The notes below the pieces were generated by a model. That model did no database searches. It was not told the DNA's origin and saw nothing but the letters and a program-made list of their open reading frames with translations. A stretch of DNA of 64,000 bases. Origin: Spiroplasma mirum ATCC 29335 (GTDB lineage: Bacteria > Bacillota_I > Bacilli_A > Mycoplasmatales > Mycoplasmataceae). Positions 34,629-45,211 of this stretch are shown here, in pieces. How positions within the stretch are numbered: the stretch's first letter is position 1; each line of letters begins with the position of its first letter. The stretch covers positions 620,001 to 684,000 of the forward strand of contig NZ_CP006720.1 in NCBI RefSeq assembly GCF_000565195.1, written 5' to 3'. Made by a program: the position numbers and the translations under genes.

Positions 34629-34988
34629 TTAATTTTTTAATGCTTTTTTTGATTCCTCAACTAATACTTTGAATTCAGTGGGATTATTAATTGCTAACTC
34701 TGATAACATTTTACGGTTTACTTCAATGTTTGCTTTGTGTAAACCATTCATAAATTGTGAATAAGATAAATCATATTCACGAGTTGACGCATTAATTCTT
34801 TGAATTCATAATTTTCGAAAATCTCTTTTTCGTTGTTTACGATCACGATAAGCATAAGCTAACGACTTCATTACTTGTTCTTTAGCTTTTTTAAAATGAG
34901 TTGATTTTGTTCCAAAATATCCTTTAGCTTGTTTAATTACTTTTTTACGACGTTGTCTTGTCGTTGGTCCACCTTTTACTCTTGCCAT
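34629..34988 (-). CDS. rplT: Ribosomal protein L20
   Basis: A 119-residue 50S protein. The N-terminus [20 protein letters not shown] is the basic extension, followed by [20 protein letters not shown] and the globular end [19 protein letters not shown]. Trp62 is TGA. L20 binds 23S early in assembly and, in Firmicutes, represses its own operon by binding the infC leader. It is the last gene of infC-rpmI-rplT. Confidence 0.98.
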
Positions 34989-35013
34989 TATTCTCTATTC
35001 CTTTCCTACGATT

Positions 35014-35205
35014 CTATTGAATTAAATCTTTCAATCTTTTTTGATCAGTTTTGTCAATTAAACTTGCTTTTCGTAAATGACGTTTTTGTTTAGTTGATTT
35101 ATTCTGAGCTAAATGTGAAGTATATGCATTTGCTCTTTTTCATTTTCCTGATTTGGTAACTTTAACACGTTTTGCTAAAGCTCTTTTTGTTTTCATTTTT
35201 GGCAT
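35014..35205 (-). CDS. rpmI: Ribosomal protein L35
   Basis: A 63-residue basic 50S protein: [20 protein letters not shown], then [20 protein letters not shown] and [14 protein letters not shown]. One Trp is TGA. Start after GGAGAGGAATTGTT. It lies between infC and rplT, the standard order. Confidence 0.97.
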
Positions 35206-35245
35206 AACAATTCCTCTCCTTCTTAATTATGAACTTTTAAAATTA

Positions 35246-35776
35246 TTATTTTTTTGGTACGACATACATATCTAAAAACAAACCATTTAATTGGGGTTCT
35301 TTTTCAATTTTTGCTAAATCTTCAATATGACTATAGAATTTTTTTAAAGTTTCTTTTCCAAATTCGGGACGAGTAACTTCTCTTCCCCGAAATTTTAAAG
35401 AAATCTTAACCCGATCACCATTTTCTAAGAATTCCCGCACTTTTTTAGCTTTGAATTCAATGTCATGGTCACCAATTCCTGTTCGTAACCGCATTTCTTT
35501 GTTTTCGGTAACGTGTTGGTGTTTTTTGGACTCGCGTTCTTTTTTCTTTTGTTCATATTTAAATTTCCCATAATCAACCAACTTAGCAACAGGCGGGTTA
35601 GAATTCATTGAAACTAGCAATAAATCTAGTCCCTTTTCTTCTGCGAATTCCAAAGCCTCATTACGTGATAATGGTCCAATTTTTTCCCCATTTTCATTAA
35701 TAATTAGTACTTCGCGAGCACGAATATCTTTATTAACAATGTCTGATTTTAGGTTTTTTCCAGTTGCTTGATTCAT
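35246..35776 (-). CDS. infC: Translation initiation factor IF-3
   Basis: A 176-residue factor. The N-domain reads VNKDIRAREVLIINENGEKI then GPLSRNEALEFAEEKGLDLL; the linker helix KFKYEQKKKERESKKHQHV; the C-domain KEMRLRTGIGDHDIEFKAKK and VKISLKFRGREVTRPEFG. I chose ATG at 35776, five bases after GGAGG, over ATGs a few codons upstream that overlap the Shine-Dalgarno. In some bacteria infC uses AUU; here the ATG appears ordinary. First gene of the operon. Confidence 0.97.
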   Translation of the reverse strand: MNQATGKNLKSDIVNKDIRAREVLIINENGEKIGPLSRNEALEFAEEKGLDLLLVSMNSNPPVAKLVDYGKFKYEQKKKERESKKHQHVTENKEMRLRTGIGDHDIEFKAKKVREFLENGDRVKISLKFRGREVTRPEFGKETLKKFYSHIEDLAKIEKEPQLNGLFLDMYVVPKK

Positions 35777-35938
35777 TAAGACCTCCATCATCAAAATAAT
35801 AATTAAAAAAGCACCAAAAAGTAGCGCTAGAATTTCAAGACTAAATTTTTAATTAAGAATTAGGTTCCTTGAACTTAAATAACCCAATTACCACATTTAA
35901 GGGTGTGGGTGAGCAATACTACTTTTGTTCTTTTTCAT
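35777..35938 (-). promoter_or_regulatory. infC leader with probable L20/IF-3 attenuator
   Basis: A 160-nt leader without coding sequence. An upstream AAAAGTAG can pair with CTACTTTT about 100 nt later, and AGCGC/GTGCT forms a small hairpin followed by TTTTTT just before the infC Shine-Dalgarno, an intrinsic-terminator shape. This resembles the L20-controlled leader of Firmicutes; identity is inferred from position and shape only. Confidence 0.55.
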
Positions 35939-35943
35939 AATGA

Positions 35944-35971
35944 ATTATACTGAATAAATAATATTAATCAA
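35944..35971 (-). promoter_or_regulatory. Promoter of infC-rpmI-rplT
   Basis: Minus strand: -35 TTGATT (35966-35971), 16-base spacer, -10 TATAAT (35944-35949). Upstream, 35972-36221 is very AT-rich and holds no gene. Confidence 0.75.
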
Positions 35972-36221
35972 GATAAATGACTGATTTTCTCAAAAATGTT
36001 TATATTTAAAACTTAATTGCAAAATTTTAAATCTTAATCTAAATATTTTTAAATTTCAAGATAAAAAATAAAAACATTATTATTTTATAAACTTTTTTAT
36101 TTTGGTAATTATTAACTATATATTCTCACGTAAATATTTATAAATGTTATTTAGTTTTTAGTTAAAAATAAATTGACTCAATATGGTGTCGTAAAATATT
36201 CATCCTAATTTGTAATTTAGC

Positions 36222-36598
36222 CTAGTATTTAATTTTTAAAAAATGCTCAACATCTTTATCTACAATGGCAATTTGATAGTTAGAATCAAATGATTTTCCG
36301 GTTTGTTGTTCATATAAATGCATATATTCATTAACTTTTGTATCTACTCGAAGCATTAGAACATTAGTTACATCATCTAATAGATCATGAACTCTTTTAA
36401 TAACAAAATCAACATTCCTATTCTTAATTGAAGAATGCAAGCTACTAATTTTATGTTGTAAGGCAAAAATTGGATTGGTGGAGTTTACAAACTGTTCGGT
36501 TGAAACAATAAGGGGTTCAACTCTCAATGTAATTAGTTAAAATATTGTTGTAATGAATTAAAATTAATTTTTGGTTTTAAATTTTGATTAACATTCAT
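36222..36598 (-). pseudogene. Small hypothetical protein, frameshifted near its start
   Basis: ATG at 36598 (after GGGAAGTGAAACTA) opens MNVNQNLKPKINFNSLQQYF and stops after 21 codons. In a neighbouring frame an open stretch of about 100 codons follows: TEQFVNSTNPIFALQHKISS, IKNRNVDFVIKRVHDLLDDV and MHLYEQQTGKSFDSNYQIAI. A single indel near 36530 would restore a 125-residue soluble, mostly helical protein. I do not recognise it. A restart at a TTG near 36527 is possible, so the 101-residue part might still be made. Confidence 0.5.
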
Positions 36599-36774
36599 TA
36601 GTTTCACTTCCCTTATCTTATTAAAAACATTAATAATTAATATTTAATGTTATAGTTGATAAGTTTGGATTCTCCTAGCTAGTTTTGTTAATTTATTTTG
36701 TCTCTTTTAACTATAATGATAAAAATGACAATTAACAATAATTTTCAACAAAAAAAATATCTAAAATAATGAAG

Positions 36775-38326
36775 TTAGTGGTTACTTAATTTATAAATCT
36801 TATCTCCAAAAGCAAAAATATCACCCTTGTTAACTTGTATTAAAACACTAACTTGATCAGTAAAGTTTTTTGTTAACGGTTGGTCAACTTTTAATTTAAC
36901 TGATTCATCATCATTTAATTGATACAGTTCACCAAGATTATTTAGAACTGTCTCTCCATGCGCTGCTAAGATAGTATCATCTTGTAACTTTCAAAGAGCA
37001 AATATTCGAAAACTAGTATAGGATGAATCATTTTGAATGACACCTTGATTATTTAATTGGTATATATGTCCACTTGCATTAATAAATAAAATGTTGTTTT
37101 CTGAAACTTTAAGCATATTTTTCAGCATAATTCGTTGCTTTATTTAGTAATTGTTTTAAATCATATTGTACTTTCCTAACTGTGTCAATTGTAATATTTA
37201 TTTCATAAAGAGAGCCACTTCAAGTTAATGCTCAAATTTTATTTTGGGTAATTTTAATCATTAAATAGATTGCATCATTAATTTGTCCAGCATCAATAAT
37301 TTTATCAATAATTATAACCTGATTATTTATTTCGTAAACCTTACCTTGTTTAGTACCAATAAGATTACAATCATTCTGTACTTATACTATTGAATAAATA
37401 TAATCATTAATCTCTTTTGTTTGCTCTACACGAGTAACTTCTTTTTTAGAAATATCAAATTTCATAATCCCCTGACCCACAAGTAATGCAAAACTATCAT
37501 TAATATTAATTCCTTTATATATATAATTTGAAACTGTCAGTTGATATTCATTAATAATAACTCCAATATTAGGATTATAGACCTGATAATAAATTTGAAC
37601 TTGATCAGTTAAAAGATATGAACCATCTTTCTTTGCTACTACTAAAGCACTAGTATTAGTAATTTCTGTTAGTTCAATATCTTCAGTTTTTAAATAACTC
37701 CCCAAGAACTAATAAAGGGTTTTTATTTTTTAACCCCGCTAAAATATCAGTCTTCTGATTATCATTACGCACTTTTGCACCAATAATTTGATTTTGGAGA
37801 TGAGTTTGTAAAGTTAATTTTGATGCTAAAAATTTAACTGTCACACTTAAATTATAGTTATATGCCCACTCGCTAATTTGACAACTAATGTTGCTTGCGT
37901 TGCTGAAATATTTTTTAAGAAAAGATCATTAATAACAACCTTCTTATTGTTTGTTTTCATAGAAGATAAAATTGTGGCAGTTTGGTTATCAGGAATAATT
38001 CCTAATTCTAAATTTGTTAGCTCGTCACTCAAATCCACCCGGTTAACATTTTGGTTATTAACTGCATTGGCAACTTCTTTAGAAATTGTAAAATAAAACC
38101 CTAACCCGCCTGTTAATCCTGCCGCAGCTAGGATAATCAAAACTAATAATGCAATTAAAAAATTACGGCGCATCTTCGACATATGTTTCATATTATGTAG
38201 GTGCATCATCCCCAATTAATTAATTTTATGATCCATATTTTTCATAAAATTAATATTCGCTTCATTTAAGTTAGAAGTCGTCAAATTATTTTGTGAATCA
38301 ACACTCATAACGCGGTTTTCTTTCAT
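36775..38326 (-). pseudogene. Membrane-anchored protein with propeller-like repeats, decayed
   Basis: The start region reads MKENRVMSVDSQNNLTTSNL, meets one in-frame TAA (38216), then GMMHLHNMKHMSKMRRNFLI and a membrane helix (LIALLVLIILAAAGLTGGLG). A domain follows with TISKEVANAVNNQNVNRVDL and AGLKNKNPLLVLGELFKN. After further shifts come about four repeats of a propeller-like type: ALVVAKKDGSYLLTDQVQIY, FALLVGQGIMKFDISKKEV, NILFINASGHIYQLNNQGVI, DDTILAAHGETVLNNLGELY. At least three frameshifts and one stop break it. It would have been a signal-anchored extracytoplasmic protein of about 510 residues. Function unknown. Confidence 0.6.
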
Positions 38327-38656
38327 TTTCATTCCCCATTAAGACATAAGATTTACGGGGAGCAACAAGTGATTGGTCATTATTAACCACATTTTCTAAG
38401 ACAATATTTTATAGCTACCATTTGTATCAAACAAAGTACTTTTTACAAATAACCCCAAATGGCAATTAGCACAGCGTAAATATAATACTTTTTTAATAAC
38501 ATACTCTTCTTTTAACTCTACTAAACTCTTAGCCTTTATTTCTAAAAATATTAAATTCTTTAAAAAATCCGGACGGGTATCTTTAATAATTCTTAACTTA
38601 TTTTTTAGTTTTTGTGTACACCAACGACACAAAAAATTAATATTAGCATTTTTCAT
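38286..38656 (-). pseudogene. Zinc-ribbon protein, probably frameshifted near its end
   Basis: ATG at 38656 opens MKNANINFLCRWCTQKLKNK, with CxxC, and a second CxxC in YLRCANCHLGLFVKSTLF, so one zinc can be bound by four Cys. The frame ends at 38396 (86 residues). In an adjacent frame it would continue VLENVVNNDQSLVAPRKSYV to TAA at 38286, overlapping the start of the next gene. The continuation suggests a one-base indel near 38400, but the shorter protein could be real. Function unknown. Between 38657 and 38856 there is only AT-rich spacer. Confidence 0.5.
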
Positions 38657-38856
38657 CTTTAATATGTTTACTCATTCACAAATTATTTACATAATAACTA
38701 ATATGTGTATTTTACAAAAAAAAGCAACTAGTTTTAAAATTTATTCAAAATTAAAAAAAAGACGGCAGCATTAATAACACCCATCTTTTTTATTAAATAT
38801 TTTGATAACCTATCATTATGATATTGCTTTATCCTAGTAGTAAACTAAAAATTTTT

Positions 38857-39428
38857 TTATTTAAAAGTAATATTTTCAATATTTGCGTGATAAGAACAAC
38901 CAATAACGCTATTGGAAGAACTTTCAACCACTGAATGTCCTCAATAAATATTATGATTATCATGTCACAACCCAAGAACAAAACTTAATTCTTGGTGAGC
39001 AAATCGTCATGCTCCGGAAGATGAGACAACTCATATTGCTTGCGTTGAACTTACATCACTGCTAATATCACTAGTAAAAGCTTCAATTTTAGTAAGATCT
39101 TTGTCCTGGGTTCATGCGTGACGTGAACATTGATAGAACCACTAATAACAGTAGTTAGATATTTGTTATTGAAATTTTCTTAACTATTGGCATAGTTTAA
39201 AAAATTAAGAATAATATGGGTTTCACCATATGATGCCTCTAAAGAAGTACCATTAAATGAATCTTCTTTATAAAAGTTAAGATCAATTTTTAGTCTTTCA
39301 TCAGCTTTTACTTGATTAGTAGTTTTTACTGATAATTCATTAAGATTTGTTTTTGGATGCATTGTTGCACCTAATTCAGTGCTGATTCCAATCACACTAG
39401 TTCCTAAAAATGTTAATAAATTTTTCAT
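38857..39428 (-). pseudogene. Secreted protein, decayed
   Basis: ATG at 39428 after GGAAAGGTAAATTT opens MKNLLTFLGTSVIGISTELG, a signal-peptide-like start. The frame stops with TAA at 39180, continues ENFNNKYLTTVISGSINVHV, then shifts to DLTKIEAFTSDISSDVSSTQ, WVVSSSGAWRFAHQELSFVL and VIGCSYHANIENITFK-stop. The intact protein had about 190 residues. The aromatic, Ser-rich C-terminal part with paired Trp and His looks like a beta-sandwich or lectin-like secreted domain, which is only an impression. Family not recognised. Confidence 0.5.
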
Positions 39429-39908
39429 AATATAAATTTACCTTTCCGATGTTTATTTTCTGTCCCACCCACAAAAATATAAATAATTTTATTTAATAAA
39501 GTTTGATATTTTCCCGGCCAAAATACATTGTGTTTTATTAAAAACAATATTTTTAAATTTATTATCATTAAGATCTGTTAACTTACCTTCTAACCCCATT
39601 ATAATACTTCCAAATCTAAAAACAATATTTTTTATAAAAAATTACAAAAAATAACAAATTATTTTACAATATTGAATAAAATATTTTTAATTTGTTGATA
39701 ACTTTGCTTATTATTTATGGAACAAAAATAACAAGTAATGAAGCTAATTTTCACTCAGGCGGATATGCGAAACTTTTTTAAGAAAATCTTACAGTGTAAA
39801 TAATTTAAAAGGTTACAAAAAGAACTCTAAAATTAAAAAATGTTTGTTAATTTTAGAATTAAAAATAACAAACAAATAAAATATCTTTATAATAATTATT
39901 AAAAACTA
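39429..39908. other. AT-rich spacer with small remnants
   Basis: No intact gene. A 36-codon open piece on the minus strand (39489-39599, MGLEGKLTDLNDNKFKNIVF...) resembles the start or middle of a lost repeat protein. At about 39826-39858 a hairpin TCTAAAATTAA/TTAATTTTAGA could be a terminator for the gene ending at 39909. Confidence 0.4.
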
Positions 39909-41072
39909 TTAACGGTGATTAGGGAAATTTTCTAATGATACTTCCAAAGAATCTACCTGTATTTGAGTTAATTGATCATGAACTTCTTGTTTACGTTTTT
40001 GATTATTAGTTTTTTTAGCTTTTAGTTCAGCTGTTGATGATAAACTATCAGGGTTCCTGTCAGAACCTATTGTTAACAGAACATCTTCATCTGTGATTTC
40101 TACTATTGCACTATCATCTCCTAAACTAGCAGGTGTTTGTGCGGTCACTGTTTCGTATGAAGGAACCCAATCTTGATCATTTAATAAAGCAGTATGTTCA
40201 GAAGGTTCTGAATTAATTGAACTATTAGCTTCTAAATCATTACCTGCTTGATGAATAGAATAAGCAGTTATTAAATTTTGGGTTGTGGTGTAAAGTTCTT
40301 TTCCAACTCCTAAAATAGCGGGTAACGCCGCAGGAACAATTCCTAAGCCAATAATATCTTTGGCATTTTCAATTCCTAATAAATCAATTTGTTGGTAAGT
40401 TAGGATTGAAAATCCAACAATAGCTAATACTGGGGGTGCTAATTTTCTAACTTTATCAAAAGCTTGCTTTAACATTGGGTCATCATTATTGGTTGGACAT
40501 AAATAATCAATTCCAATATTAACTAAATCAATAACTTGGGCAGTTGTAAAATAACCACTAATTTGATTAAAAAAAATGTTTTTAATCGCAGATAATTGGG
40601 TTAGATCATATTGTGGTCCTTTGTTATAAAAATATGTTTGAACAGCCCCAGCAACGTTACCAATCACAGTATTAAATACTGACATTACCCGATTGGCAAT
40701 TTTTGTTTTCATCCCCATTGTGGCATGGTTAAGATTATAGTAATCTTTTAAGATTGAGTCACAAATTAATAAAATTGGTTCTGGCATCCGGGCAAATTCG
40801 GCGGTTCTTGTTCATAACCCAAATTTTTCCATATAAACAGTTCCCATTAAACTACCTGAGGCTTGTAAAATATTCATAATTCTAGTTTTTCATGTTTCTT
40901 GTAAAGTTTGATAAAATTTTTCAAGAAAACCTGGTTCTGTGGGTTCTTCTCCTAAATTTTGATCATTTTCTCCTACTATACTATTTTTTCTAGAATCAAG
41001 ATTTACCTCAACAAATTTATCTTGTTCTTCTTCACTAGTTAATGATTCTTCTTGTTCATTACGTGTTGGCAT
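39909..41072 (-). CDS. 387-residue orphan protein with acidic tails and hydrophobic core
   Basis: An intact gene in a field of pseudogenes. The N-terminal 55 residues are acidic and polar (RNEQEESLTSEEEQDKFVEV). The middle (about 60-270) has amphipathic and hydrophobic helices, including VLAIVGFSILTYQQIDLLG and IIGLGIVPAALPAILGVG, possibly two membrane helices. The C-terminal 110 residues are Ser/Thr/Glu-rich and end in a charged coil (KAKKTNNQKRKQEVHDQL). Trp codons include TGA. The start follows AAAGGAGATTTATTAATT. I do not recognise it; a membrane-inserting effector or surface protein is conceivable. It has its own terminator-bounded unit. Confidence 0.75.
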
Positions 41073-41157
41073 AATTAATAAATCTCCTTTAACTATTTAT
41101 CTGTCAAAAAAAATTTCATAATTTTTTAAAAAGAAACTTTAGAAAATAATCTTAAAA

Positions 41158-41195
41158 AAGAACACCTATAAAATTTTAATTTTATAGGTGTTCTT
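41158..41195 (-). terminator. Strong hairpin terminator
   Basis: An 18-base arm (AAGAACACCTATAAAATT) and its exact complement meet almost without loop, followed by TTTTTT on the minus strand. It ends the decayed gene 41333-42749. 41196-41332 has no gene. Confidence 0.8.
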
Positions 41196-41332
41196 GACAC
41201 TCAAACAAAAATTATTAACAAATTTATTTATTTCCTAAAGTCATTTTAATTTTATCATAATTTTAAAAATAAAAAAGAAATCTAATTCCTTTTTTAAAAT
41301 TTTATTAAATAATATCCTAATTTTATCGATTA

Positions 41333-42749
41333 TCTTCTTTGTTGCTTATTAAATCAACAATTTGTGATTATCTCATTTGATTATTTTCTAAAAAATCATT
41401 CTCTTTTTTCTGCTGATTTTCTTTAAATAATGCTGAAATAAACTTATTACTGACACTAATATTTACTGGCTTATATTATTTTAGCAAATAAGGTTGGGCT
41501 AAGTTATAATAATCATTTTTACTTACAATCTCAGCATTTTCTTTTCATAATCATTAAATTTCTTTTTTTATTATTTTCATATAGTTTGGCATCATTAAAA
41601 ATTTTTTTATTTTTAGTTAAAAAACTTTAACAATAAATAACACATTTATCATATTCAATTAATTAAAAATTATGTTTAGAATTAGTACTATTAAAAATTG
41701 GATCAAAAAAATTTAATATTTCAGATATATCCTTTTGGGTAAAATTAAAAAAGATATTATCATTAATAAACTCATTTTCTTCTTTTGATAACTCAAAATT
41801 ATCAAAGAAGGTTCTGGGGGTTGTTAAAAAATATCAAAAAATATTCAGTTTTTCACGATATTTTAAAAGTTTATTAACTTTAATTGAAAATGGTTCAACT
41901 AAAAGTTTACTAATTCTTTTTTTTCTTCAAAATTAAGGATTACTTTGAATTGGGTTAAAAATTCTTGTGTAACACTTTTATCTTGAAATATTCATAAATT
42001 CTCTTTATTTTTAATAAAAATTTTCAAAATAAATTCAGCATTTAGCCCATAACAGTCATATTTCATCCAATATCCTTTAAAATATTTAAATTTACTTGTT
42101 TAGTAATTTCGTACTTTGAAAATAATGTAAAAAGAAAGGTATTTTGTAGGGTGTCTCTTTTTTTTATTTAATTTTTGTATTTCAATTGTTAATTGGTCAA
42201 AATTTAAATCCTTAATTTTTATTTTTTTATCATAAGCTATTTTTTTATTTTTCTCATTGTTAAAAAGTTTATCTACTGTTTGAATAGCACTATTCTATTC
42301 CTTAATTTTTATTATATTAATCTTTTCAAGCATTGGTGCTAGTTCTAAATATGCCACAATAAATTTAAGTGCTAATAGAGTATTATAATCAGCAATTCTT
42401 TTTGCAAGTGGATATGAACTTTTTAAAGCATTATCTTTGGTAAAAAAAATTCATTAATTTAGGAGCTATTACATTGTTAGGCGTAGTATTTTATATCTTA
42501 TTAAAAAAAATTGCTAATTAGTTTGTGGAAAAATGTTTGGCTTTATCATCCCAAGGATGTTCTCTACTTGGATAAAAATTTCTTTGGTAATATCTTTATC
42601 ATTAAGTTTTAGATATTTAGTAATATTTTGATTAATAAATTTTTCGGTTTTAAGAACGAAATTATACATTTCAAGATATTCCTTTTTAAAATTATTAACT
42701 ATGTTATATTTTTTTCAAGTATTGAAAGTTCTTTTGGTATTGAATTCAT
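41333..42749 (-). pseudogene. Unknown ~470-codon gene, heavily decayed
   Basis: ATG at 42749 after CAGGAGACATATAA opens MNSIPKELSILEKNIT, then a stop. Readable pieces in changing frames include MYNFVLKTEKFINQNITKYL, SYPLAKRIADYNTLLALKFI, KIKIKDLNFDQLTIEIQKLN, LWIFQDKSVTQEFLTQFKVI, LTTPRTFFDNFELSKEENEF and YKPVNISVSNKFISALFKEN. It was a Lys/Asn-rich, mostly helical soluble protein of about 470 residues. More than ten lesions make this the oldest-looking pseudogene here. Family not recognised. The Shine-Dalgarno and terminator are still intact. Upstream, 42750-42999 is AT-rich without a gene. Confidence 0.55.
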
Positions 42750-42999
42750 TTATATGTCTCCTGTTCTGATCATTAATAAATATTATTTTTTTAAATATTA
42801 ATTAAATGTTTTAATTATTGGTTATGATTTTAAATTCCAAAATTTTGGAACTTTAAGTACTAAAATTAAAATAATAATTTATTAAAAATCTTTTTTAAAC
42901 AATTTAAAAATTTCAAAACAAGGATAATATAAAAATTATTAATTGATTATTATTCTAATTAAATTGATTGAAAGTTATTAATGGTTATGACCCAAAAAT

Positions 43000-43024
43000 A
43001 AAAAAGGAATTTTTTTCCTTTTTT
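43000..43024 (-). terminator. thrS terminator
   Basis: Stem AAAAAGGAA/TTCCTTTTT just beyond the thrS stop, with a U run on the minus strand. Confidence 0.75.
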
Positions 43025-43029
43025 ATTCT

Positions 43030-44952
43030 TTACTGGCGACTATTAATCCGATTATTTAATAAAATAATAAATTCATCAAAACCAACAGTTACCTGGTCTT
43101 CTTGACCGTATAATCGATAAGTAATTGTATTATCATTCATTTCATTATCTCCTAAAACTAGTTGATACGGAATTTTAGAAACTTGGGCATCGCGAATTTT
43201 GTAGCTTAAACGTTCATCCCGGAAATCAATGAAAGTTCTTAATTTTAAGGTTTTTAGTTTTTGATAAATTTCTTGGGCATAAGGAAAATGAGTTTCATTA
43301 ACCGGAATAATGGCAATTTGACGGGGTGCTAACCATAATGGTAAAACTCCCTTCGTTTGCTCTAATAAAATTGCAATAAACCGTTCATAAGTCCCAATCA
43401 AGCCGCGGTGGATAATTGTTGGTGTTGCTTTTTCACCATTTTGGTCAATATATGATAAATTAAATTTTTGGGGTAATAAAAAGTCAAATTGTAAAGTTGA
43501 CACCGTAATTTCATGGTTTAAAGCAGTTTTAATTTGGATATCTAATTTTGGTCCATAAAAAGCCGCTTCTCCAGGCATCGGAACATATTTAATTTTTAAT
43601 TCATCTAGAGCCTCTTGAAGCATTCTTTCCGCATGATCCCACATTTCATCATCATCATAGTATTTTTCTTTGTCATTAACATCACGTAAGGATAATGAAT
43701 AATAATCTACTTCAATATTAAAAGCTGTTAAAGTTTCATTAATTAGTTTAAAACAACGTTTAAATTCTTCTTTAATTTGGTCATTGCGAACAAAAATGTG
43801 CGAATCAGTTAATTGCATCATTCGAACGCGTTCTAAACCTGTTAAACTTCCTGATGATTCATAACGATGCATAATCGCATGCTCGGCTAATCGCAACGGT
43901 AACTCTCGATAACTACGAGGTTTTGAATTATAAATAGCAATATGGTGTGGACATGACATTGGTCGTAAAACACTTACTTCGTGGTCTTGCACCATTGGTG
44001 GGAACATATTTTCTTTATAATGATCCCAGTGGCCAGAAATTTTATACATTTCACTTGTCCCAATTACCGGAGTATCAACTTCAATGAAATCATACTCTCA
44101 TTCTTTTTCCCGAATAAAATCTTGAATTGCTCGTTTTAAACTCATCCCGTTTGGTAACCAAATTGGTAATCCTGGGCCAACTAGTTTATCAAAAGTAAAA
44201 ATTTCTAAGTCTTTACCAATTTTGCGATGATCACGTTCCTTGCGCTCAGCAAGCATAACTAAAAACTCACTAAATAATTCTTTTGACAAATGGGCAGATC
44301 CATAAATTCGCTGCAACATTTTATTTTTACTATCATCTTGTCAGTAGGCCCCCGCCAACGATAAAATTTTATATGCTTTGACATACTTCGTATTAACCGC
44401 TGCAAAAGTATTATAGACATATGTTTGATCATCTAACAAATAAGAACATTTTTGGGATTTATCTGGTGGTAAATTATTTATTAAATCTAATACATAAGAA
44501 TTATCTTGATAAATCTTTTTTAAATCGTTAATTGGTGAACAAACGCGAGTGATTTTAATATTGTTTTGAATTAATTGTAAAGTTGTTTGTTCAATATTAT
44601 CCAAATCGGTTTCTTTGACACTAATTTCCGCATCAAAATCAACATAAAAACCATCATCATTTAAACCAATCTTAGCAATTTTTATCGCGGGGTCTAAATT
44701 AACTAATGCTTTTGCTGTTAATAACCCAGCCGTATAGTTAATAATTTGTCATCCTTCCGGGTCTGATTCTAAAACTAATTTGATGTTGGCATCACTGGTA
44801 ATTAAATAATCATATGAACGCATTTGGTCATTAACAATTGCCCCTAAAGTTCGTTTCCCTAAACTAATAGCTAAGCTAGTTGCTAGTTCTTTCACAGTTA
44901 GGGGGTTCGCAAATTCTTTTAAACTACCATGTGGTAACGTAATTTTAATCAT
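43030..44952 (-). CDS. thrS: Threonyl-tRNA synthetase
   Basis: A 640-residue class II enzyme with the full layout: N-terminal TGS domain ([20 protein letters not shown]), editing domain with [20 protein letters not shown]-like text, the HxxxH/Cys zinc region, and the catalytic core ([20 protein letters not shown] and [60 protein letters not shown]), then the anticodon-binding end. Trp codons at four places are TGA. The start follows AGAAAGGAAAATATTACA. It is transcribed alone behind a T-box. Confidence 0.97.
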
Positions 44953-44965
44953 TGTAATATTTTCC

Positions 44966-45205
44966 TTTCTAATAAAAAACGCTCATATTGAAATCTTGGT
45001 CAGATTAACAATAGGAGCAAATTATCGCGGTACCATCCCGTCTTAAATTAAAAATTAACTTTTAATTTATCTTTAACACTTAATATTGAAAAGTGCTTAA
45101 ACGTAAACTACTGTGGTGGGTAGTAGAAGCGGGATTTAATTGCTAAGAGGTTTCATTATCCTTAACTTCCTGTAAATTAATGTTCCCCGAATCCGTGTCC
45201 CTTTC
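44966..45205 (-). promoter_or_regulatory. T-box leader of thrS
   Basis: On the minus strand the leader contains the T-box core GACGGGATGGTACCGCG (about 45026-45042). Downstream, GCTCCTATTG and CAATATGAGC pair (one mismatch) before GTTTTTT, giving the terminator. Uncharged tRNA-Thr would stabilise the antiterminator. A hairpin CTACT/AGTAG with an ACCCACC loop lies in the 5' part; I cannot fix the specifier codon with certainty, though ACC is present. It starts right at the pyk stop. Confidence 0.85.
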
Positions 45206-45211
45206 GTTTAA

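Noticed and set aside
41158-41195. The 18-bp palindrome considered as an operator or element end
   Set aside because: It is followed by a U run on the minus strand just beyond a decayed gene, which is the position and form of an intrinsic terminator.
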